From positions 1-11,172 of the forward strand of contig PUMS01000031.1 in assembly GCA_003551485.1 (NCBI GenBank): a stretch of DNA of 11,172 nt, read 5' to 3'. Each line of letters opens with the position of its first letter. Position 1 is the stretch's first letter. The position numbers and the translations under genes were made by a program. Of this stretch, positions 6,554-11,172 are shown in pieces. This DNA comes from Phycisphaeraceae bacterium (GTDB lineage Bacteria > Planctomycetota > Phycisphaerae > Phycisphaerales > Phycisphaeraceae). The notes beneath the pieces were generated by a model. That model saw only the letters and a list, made by a program, of their open reading frames with translations, was not told the origin of the DNA and searched no databases.

Positions 6554-8311
6554 ATGGCCCGCCCCCTGCCGCATCGACCGTGCCACCGCCGCCTCCACCC
6601 CGCCGCGCTGCTGATCGTGGCCTTCACCGCCGCGCCGCTGTATGGCGGCGACAGCGCGGCCACGGCATCCGAAACATCGGATCGGCGCGACGAGCGCGAC
6701 CGGCAGCGCCTTGCTGTGGTCCGCGACTGGGCCGACCGTGTACTCGAGCAGGGCACCGACCGATGGAGTGGTGAGAACACCCCCCTGCTGGCCGATGGCC
6801 TGCACGTGCACAGCCTCGAGCCGGTCGTCTGGCGGCATCGGGGCAATCGCTACATCATCTCGAACCTGGCCAGCCAGCAGAACCTCTTCCGCACACTCGC
6901 GGCCCTCAGCGAACTGACCGGCGAGGACCGCTACGAACGGGCCGCGGAGGCGGCCGTCCGCTACCACTTCGAGCACCTTGGCGACCGCAGCGGGCTGCTT
7001 CGCTGGGGCGGACATCAGTTCATCGACCTGGCCACCCTCCAGCCCGTGGGCGAGTTCGATGCCGACTGCCACGAGTTCAAGAACAACTTCCCCTTCTACG
7101 AGCTGATGTGGCAGGTGGATGCGGATGCCACCACCCGCTTCCTCCGCGCCCTGTGGCACGCCCATGTCACCAACTGGCGCATCCTGGACATGAACCGCCA
7201 CGGCCCCTATGGCCGCGCGCTGCCCGAGGACATCTGGCAGCGGCCGTTCGATGACCCCGAGCCGTTCTTCGAGGGCGATGGCCTGACCTTCATCAACGCC
7301 GGCTCCGACCTGATCTACGCCGCGGGCATGCTGCACCAGCTTGCCGATGAGCCGCGGGCCTGGACCTGGGGCCGGCGCCTGGCGCGGATGTACGTCAAGG
7401 CCCGGCATCCCGAAACCGGCCTGGGCGCCTATCAGTACAGCCACCCGCGAAGACGCCGGCAGCCCCCGGCCGAGGGGCCGCTGGAAGGCCGTCTGACCTG
7501 GTCGATGTACGGCGACCGGGCTGAGAACCAGTTCAGCGCCCAGTTCGGTGAGGTGGCGCGGGAGGGCTGGGCGGTATGGGGCGGGCGCATCCGCACCATC
7601 TACGTGCGCAACGGCTTCATGCAGCTCGGCCTCGGCGAGGCCATGGATGAGGGCGAGCAACTCATCGAATGGACCGCCGATGGCCTGGAAGCGCTGGCCA
7701 CCCACGCCTACATGCCCGAGGCCAACGCCTTCCGTCCCATGTGGGCCGATGGCACCGACCTCACGGGCAAAACCTACGACCGCGGCGGCTACTACGGCCC
7801 CCGCGGCACCGAATGGCAACCGTTGGCGGCGGATGTCGAGTTCCTGATGACCTACGCCCGCGCTTACCGGCTCACGGGCAGAGAGGCATTGTGGGACACC
7901 GCGCGGCGGATCGGAAAGGGGCTGGGCATCGGCGACATCGGCCGCGCTCCCGGTGAGGCCGTGGCGATGAACCTGGAGGCACCCGGCTCCAGCCCCGAGG
8001 AGGTCTTCGCCCTGCTCGAGCTCTACCGCGCTGCGCCGCACACCGACTACCTGGAGCGCGCCCGCCTCGTCGCCGACCGCATGATCGAGCAGCGCTACCA
8101 CCACGGCTTCTTCCTTCCCGGGCCCGACCACCTTTACGCCCGCTTCGACACCCTCGAGCCGCTGGCCATCGTCACCCTCGACGCCGTGCTTCGCGGCCGG
8201 GCCGACCGCATCCCCGCCCACATCGGCGGCCGCGGCTACATTCACGGCCACTTCGACGGCCACGGCCGAACCTACGACCACCGCGTGATCTGGTCCGCCA
8301 CCGCCGATTGA
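6554..8311 (+). CDS. Exported alpha/alpha-barrel protein, probable pectate lyase-like
   Basis: A 585-residue exported protein. After a basic start (MARPLPHRPCHRR), residues 16-31 are hydrophobic, giving a signal peptide with cleavage near residue 27-33. The rest is a mostly helical, repeat-like alpha/alpha barrel, with segments such as LAALSELTGEDRYERAAEA recurring near residues 110-130, 430-450 and 500-520. Strong motifs include SNLASQQNLF, WGGHQF (H154), FPFYELMW (E183), MNRHG (R215, H216) and FINAGSDLIYAAG. Homologues in planctomycetes and other environmental bacteria are, as far as I recall, annotated as pectate lyase. An adjacent Arg-His and a Glu/His metal site recall family PL2, where Arg is the catalytic base, but spacing differs and this is unproven. 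A glycoside hydrolase or epimerase of similar fold remains possible. The start is set by GGAG at 6543-6546; upstream in-frame codons run through the REP repeat. It sits alone between a terminator and purA. Confidence 0.55.
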   Translation: MARPLPHRPCHRRLHPAALLIVAFTAAPLYGGDSAATASETSDRRDERDRQRLAVVRDWADRVLEQGTDRWSGENTPLLADGLHVHSLEPVVWRHRGNRYIISNLASQQNLFRTLAALSELTGEDRYERAAEAAVRYHFEHLGDRSGLLRWGGHQFIDLATLQPVGEFDADCHEFKNNFPFYELMWQVDADATTRFLRALWHAHVTNWRILDMNRHGPYGRALPEDIWQRPFDDPEPFFEGDGLTFINAGSDLIYAAGMLHQLADEPRAWTWGRRLARMYVKARHPETGLGAYQYSHPRRRRQPPAEGPLEGRLTWSMYGDRAENQFSAQFGEVAREGWAVWGGRIRTIYVRNGFMQLGLGEAMDEGEQLIEWTADGLEALATHAYMPEANAFRPMWADGTDLTGKTYDRGGYYGPRGTEWQPLAADVEFLMTYARAYRLTGREALWDTARRIGKGLGIGDIGRAPGEAVAMNLEAPGSSPEEVFALLELYRAAPHTDYLERARLVADRMIEQRYHHGFFLPGPDHLYARFDTLEPLAIVTLDAVLRGRADRIPAHIGGRGYIHGHFDGHGRTYDHRVIWSATAD

Positions 8312-8445
8312 CCCTCCCCTGCCCGGTGGCCCTGGTCGCACTGTGTCGTCTGTCCGCCGGTACCCCTCCCAGGGGGCCGCAAGACCCGGCTCACCGCCCC
8401 CTGCCGCGGCGCCTTATGGCCGCTGGCCTGGTGGCGGGTAGGTGG

Positions 8446-8451
8446 TAAGAT
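8446..8451 (+). promoter_or_regulatory. Possible -10 element upstream of purA
   Basis: TAAGAT matches four of six bases of TATAAT, in GC-rich surroundings. No convincing -35 box is seen, so this is weak. Confidence 0.2.
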
Positions 8452-8481
8452 GTTACGTTTGGCCCGAACCGGCTTCCTTCG

Positions 8482-8504
8482 CCCCGCCGCAAGGCGCGGC
8501 GGGG
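8482..8504 (+). other. GC hairpin in purA leader
   Basis: A perfect 9-bp stem, CCCCGCCGC (8482-8490) with GCGGCGGGG (8496-8504), loop AAGGC. No T-tract follows, so it is a leader structure rather than a terminator. It lies about 60 nt before the purA start. It does not look like a purine riboswitch. Confidence 0.5.
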
Positions 8505-8565
8505 GAGCAGCGGGATTTCCCCGGTAACGTGCGACGGGGGCGGACCGGGACAAGGAAGCAGCAAG

Positions 8566-9972
8566 ATGAACGATCAGACATCCGCCAACCTGGCCCTGAG
8601 CGACCCGCAGGCCGATCCGGCATCGAGCCTGCTCGCCGATCGCGGCCATGCCTGCGTGGTCGGGCTCCAGTTCGGCGATGAGGGCAAAGGGCAGGTGGTC
8701 GATGCGCTGACCGGGCACTTCGACCTGGTCGTGCGCTTCAACGGCGGCAACAACGCCGGCCATTCGGTGCGCATCGGCAACCAGAAGTTCGCCCTGCACC
8801 TGATCCCCTCCGGCGTGCTCAACCCGCGGGCGATCAATGTCATCGGCAACGGTGTGGTCATCGACCCCGAGGGCCTGGTGGGCGAGATCGACGCCCTGAG
8901 GGCGCGCGGTGTGGCCGTCGGTGAGAACCTGCGGATCAGCGACCGCGCCCACGTGGTGATGCCCTACCACAAGCTCCAGGACCGGCTGATGGAGTTGGCG
9001 CTGGGCCGGCTGCACGGGCAGACGGCCCAGATCGGCACCACCGGCCGCGGCATCGGCCCCTGCTACGCCGACAAGGCCCAGCGCACCACGGCCATCCGCA
9101 TGCACGAGCTTGTCGATGAAAGGGCCCTGCGCCGCCGCCTCGACACGGCCGTCGAGGTCAAGAACGTGATGCTGGCGGCGCTGGCCGGGTACGTGGGCGA
9201 GCCCTTCGAGCCGATCGATGCCGATGCCCTGTTCGAGCAGTACCACGAGTTGGCCCGGCGCCTCGCCCCGCACGTGTGCGACACGATGGAGTTGCTGGCC
9301 TCGGCCCGGCTGGAAGGGCAGCGTATCCTCTTCGAGGGAGCCAACGCCGCGCTTCTGGACATCGACCACGGCACCTTCCCGTTCGTGACCTCGAGCAACA
9401 CCACCTCGCTGGGCATCTACCCCGGCGCGGCGGTACCGGGCGGGACGGTGAGCGAGGTGCTGGGCGTGGTCAAGTGCTACACCTCGCGCGTCGGCGGCGG
9501 CCCCAGCGCCACGCAGATCGACGATGAGCTGACCGCCGACCGGCTGCGACAGGTGGGCAACGAGTTCGGCACCACCACCGGCCGGCCGCGGCGGATCGGC
9601 TGGCTCGACCTGATGGCGGTCCGATACGCGGCGAAGCTCAACGGCTGCACCGGCATCGTGTGCACGGGGCTGTCGGTGCTCGCCGGGCTGCCCAGGCTGA
9701 AGGTGGGCGTGGGCTACCGGGTCGATGGCCGTGAGCTGCGGCATTTCCCCGCCGATGCTGGCCTGCTGGAGCGCATCGAGCCGATCTACGAAACGGTCGA
9801 GGGCTTCGAGGGCCCGATCGACCAGTGCCGGCGGTACGAGGACCTGCCGCAGGCGGCGCGGACTTACGTCGAGGCGATCGAGGGCTTCACGGGCGTGGCG
9901 GTGCGCGCGGTGTGCGTCGGCCCCGGCCGCGACCAGATCGTCCCCCGCCCCCGCGCAAGCAGCGCCAACTGA
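8566..9972 (+). CDS. purA: Adenylosuccinate synthetase (variant)
   Basis: Catalyses IMP + aspartate + GTP to adenylosuccinate, the first step from IMP to AMP, in the cytosol. It has 468 residues against roughly 430 for E. coli PurA, mainly because of about 28 extra N-terminal residues. The glycine-rich loop QFGDEGKG holds the catalytic D38; NNAGH holds H66; the IMP-binding signature GTTGRGIGP and the aspartate loop TTTGRPRRIGWLD are intact. FEGANAALLDIDHGTFPF (from residue 256) has Asn-Ala where E. coli has Gln-Gly, as in eukaryotic enzymes. Two motifs are odd: the base-recognition TKLD is TGLS (residues 367-370), losing the Lys and Asp that contact guanine, and the usual GPFPTE is GPSATQ (312-317). 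Catalytic residues are kept, so it should be active, perhaps with altered nucleotide preference. The start ATG has a good AAGGA site 9 nt upstream. uppS follows after 111 nt. Confidence 0.95.
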   Translation: MNDQTSANLALSDPQADPASSLLADRGHACVVGLQFGDEGKGQVVDALTGHFDLVVRFNGGNNAGHSVRIGNQKFALHLIPSGVLNPRAINVIGNGVVIDPEGLVGEIDALRARGVAVGENLRISDRAHVVMPYHKLQDRLMELALGRLHGQTAQIGTTGRGIGPCYADKAQRTTAIRMHELVDERALRRRLDTAVEVKNVMLAALAGYVGEPFEPIDADALFEQYHELARRLAPHVCDTMELLASARLEGQRILFEGANAALLDIDHGTFPFVTSSNTTSLGIYPGAAVPGGTVSEVLGVVKCYTSRVGGGPSATQIDDELTADRLRQVGNEFGTTTGRPRRIGWLDLMAVRYAAKLNGCTGIVCTGLSVLAGLPRLKVGVGYRVDGRELRHFPADAGLLERIEPIYETVEGFEGPIDQCRRYEDLPQAARTYVEAIEGFTGVAVRAVCVGPGRDQIVPRPRASSAN

Positions 9973-9994
9973 GCATTCATGCCCGCGTTCGCGA

Positions 9995-10006
9995 GTGCTG
10001 CAGCAC
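9995..10006. repeat. 12-bp perfect palindrome between purA and uppS
   Basis: GTGCTGCAGCAC is its own reverse complement. It could be an operator or chance; nothing else supports a function. Confidence 0.3.
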
Positions 10007-10083
10007 CCGACGCCGCAGGCAGGACAACCGGCGCAGCCCCACCGCGCTGCGATGTGGGATGTGGCTTCAGGAATCAAGCGCTG

Positions 10084-10869
10084 ATGACAACGGCATCGAC
10101 CCAGACCGATACCGACCCGCGTGCCGAGTCGCTTGCACGCGTGGGGCTGCCCGCTTCGGCCCTGCCGCGCCATATCGCCATCATCATGGATGGCAACGGC
10201 CGCTGGGCACGGGCGCAGGGTAAGTCGCGCATCCACGGCCACGAATGCGGCGCGCGCAACGTGCGCGCCATCGTCACCGAGTGCGCCCGGCTCGGGCTCG
10301 AAGCGCTGACGCTCTACAGCTTCAGCACCGAGAACTGGACGCGGCCGGCCCACGAGATCGACCATCTGATGCGGCTGTACGTGCAGTACCTCCAGCTCGA
10401 GCGGCCGACGCTGCTGGACAACAACGTCCGACTGGTGCAGATCGGCCGCCGCGCCGGCCTCAGTGCTGAGGTGCTCGAGCAACTCGATCAGAGCGTGGCC
10501 CTGACCGCGGCCAACACGGGCCTGAAGCTGGTGCTGGCCATCAACTACGGCTCACGGGCCGAGATCACCGATGCGGTGCGCAGTATCGCCGCCAGGGTCA
10601 GGCGCGGCGAAATCGACCCCGACGCCATCGATGAAACCACCATCGCCGGCCACCTCTACACCGCCGGCCTGCCCGACCCCGACCTGCTGATCCGCACCGC
10701 CGGTGAGATGCGCCTGAGCAACTACCTGCTGTGGCAGATCAGCTACGCCGAGCTGTTCGTCACCGAAGCCTGCTGGCCCGAGTTCGACCTGTCCCACCTC
10801 GACGCCGCCCTCCGCTCCTACGCCGCCAGGAACCGTAAATTCGGCACCGTGGACGATCCCGGCGATTGA
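10084..10869 (+). CDS. uppS: Isoprenyl transferase (undecaprenyl diphosphate synthase)
   Basis: A cis-prenyltransferase that extends farnesyl diphosphate with isopentenyl diphosphate, supplying the carrier lipid for peptidoglycan, LPS and other envelope polymers. It acts at the inner face of the cytoplasmic membrane. The 261-residue protein has HIAIIMDGNGRWA with the Mg-binding D36, YSFSTENW, INYGSRAEI, and the C-terminal block DPDLLIRTAGEMRLSNYLLW followed by ELFVTEACWPEF. These are all conserved family motifs, and the length is normal. The start ATG at 10084 is preferred because AGGA (10069-10072) lies 11 nt upstream and the next 28 residues form a normal short lead-in. The longer frame from 9979 adds 35 residues unlike the family. 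It follows purA by 111 nt with no terminator seen, so co-transcription is possible. Exact product chain length is not readable from sequence. Confidence 0.93.
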   Translation: MTTASTQTDTDPRAESLARVGLPASALPRHIAIIMDGNGRWARAQGKSRIHGHECGARNVRAIVTECARLGLEALTLYSFSTENWTRPAHEIDHLMRLYVQYLQLERPTLLDNNVRLVQIGRRAGLSAEVLEQLDQSVALTAANTGLKLVLAINYGSRAEITDAVRSIAARVRRGEIDPDAIDETTIAGHLYTAGLPDPDLLIRTAGEMRLSNYLLWQISYAELFVTEACWPEFDLSHLDAALRSYAARNRKFGTVDDPGD

Positions 10870-10909
10870 GCGCGGCCGACACGCAGCCGCGATGAGCGAT
10901 GACCGATGC

Positions 10910-10932
10910 AGGGCCCGGCGCCGGCCGGCCCT
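10910..10932. terminator. Possible bidirectional GC hairpin terminator
   Basis: AGGGCC (10910-10915) pairs with GGCCCT (10927-10932), with the palindrome CCGGCGCCGG inside. It lies between the convergent uppS and the minus-strand gene. There is no T-tract, so a terminator role is tentative. Confidence 0.3.
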
Positions 10933-10980
10933 TCGCTGATAACGGCGGGCCATCCGCAACCGTGGCGGTTCATCGGCGCT

Positions 10981-11172
10981 TCACCGCTTGTCGATGGGGA
11001 ACAGGAGATCGGCGATCTGCTTGCACAGCCGGTCGCCGAGGTGGCGGTAGTGGGCGTAATGGCGGTCGCAGTCGGCGAGGATCGCCTCGGGGTCGGCCCC
11101 CGCCTGCTGGACCATCTCGCCGCGGGCGAAGTGCTCGATGTCGGCCCGCTCCCACTCGAAGTGGTACTGCCA
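10981..11172 (-). CDS. C-terminal part of an unidentified protein (5' end outside window)
   Basis: Reading the minus strand from 11172, an uninterrupted frame of 63 codons ends at a TGA (10983-10981). It has no start codon inside the window, so it is the 3' end of a gene entering from the right. The peptide begins WQYHFEWERADIEHFARGEM and ends KQIADLLFPIDKR. It is helical and charged, with normal amino-acid composition, whereas the overlapping frame in this strand is Arg/Pro-rich and looks artificial. It converges with uppS, 111 nt apart. I do not recognise the family; a tail of the form HLGDRLCKQIADLL vaguely recalls the ends of some hydrolases, but this is too short to assign. Confidence 0.65.
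   Translation of the reverse strand, partial: WQYHFEWERADIEHFARGEMVQQAGADPEAILADCDRHYAHYRHLGDRLCKQIADLLFPIDKR

Larger units (their letters stand above)
8312..8565. other. Intergenic leader of purA
   Basis: No gene is supported. It holds a small stem at 8363-8375, a -10-like TAAGAT at 8446-8451 and the hairpin at 8482-8504. A good ribosome-binding site, AAGGA (8552-8556), lies 9 nt before the purA ATG. Confidence 0.5.

Noticed and set aside
8566..9972. PurZ-type aminoadenylosuccinate synthetase
   Set aside because: The catalytic Asp of GDEGKG, changed in PurZ, is present, and the gene sits beside uppS as a housekeeping gene. Variant PurA is the better call.
9979..10083. N-terminal extension of UppS
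   Set aside because: Its residues do not resemble the family, and ATG 10084 has a usable ribosome-binding site.
8272..10482. A 736-codon open frame on the minus strand
   Set aside because: It is antisense to purA and uppS, both certain genes, and its composition is unnatural.

Overview
The window is GC-rich and tightly coded. It most likely comes from a planctomycete, perhaps a Phycisphaerae-like lineage. This is inferred from a PEP-CTERM exported protein with a planctomycete-style C-terminus, a PurA with eukaryote-like stretches, a single-ORF IS66-type insertion sequence and a large exported carbohydrate-active protein. No rRNA, tRNA or CRISPR was seen.

Layout, left to right. (1) 1-195: a short element with 28-bp imperfect terminal inverted repeats, looking like a MITE. 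It stops about 30 bp before (2) a compact plus-strand operon: a short-chain dehydrogenase (225-1106), a six-helix membrane protein (1109-1819, TTG start) and a zinc-dependent medium-chain dehydrogenase (1834-3132). The gaps are 2 and 14 nt and none of the three genes starts with ATG. (3) 3133-3313: a gene-free gap with a strong imperfect hairpin. (4) 3314-4793: an apparently complete IS66-family element with 18-bp inverted ends and one DDE transposase, but no visible 8-bp target duplication. (5) 4809-6029: a PEP-CTERM exported protein whose start codon lies only 15 bp beyond the insertion sequence, followed by a clear rho-independent terminator. (6) 6118-6553: about 435 bp without genes, with a possible sigma70-type promoter and a REP-like pair of inverted hairpins. 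(7) 6554-8311: an exported protein resembling alpha/alpha-barrel pectate lyases. (8) 8566-10869: purA and uppS, two housekeeping genes. (9) 10981-11172: the 3' end of a minus-strand gene that runs out of the window.

How the genes fit together. The two dehydrogenases and the membrane protein are probably co-transcribed and may act on one unknown, perhaps lipophilic, substrate. The PEP-CTERM protein and the lyase-like protein are both exported but separated by a terminator, so they are probably independent. PurA (AMP synthesis) and UppS (undecaprenyl diphosphate for envelope polymers) may share a transcript.

The observations most worth following are the PurA variant that has lost the usual guanine-recognition motif, the insertion sequence abutting the PEP-CTERM gene, the MITE-like element, the unusual three-gene redox operon, and the REP pair in the probable leader of the lyase gene. 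I saw no clear new defence or mobile system.
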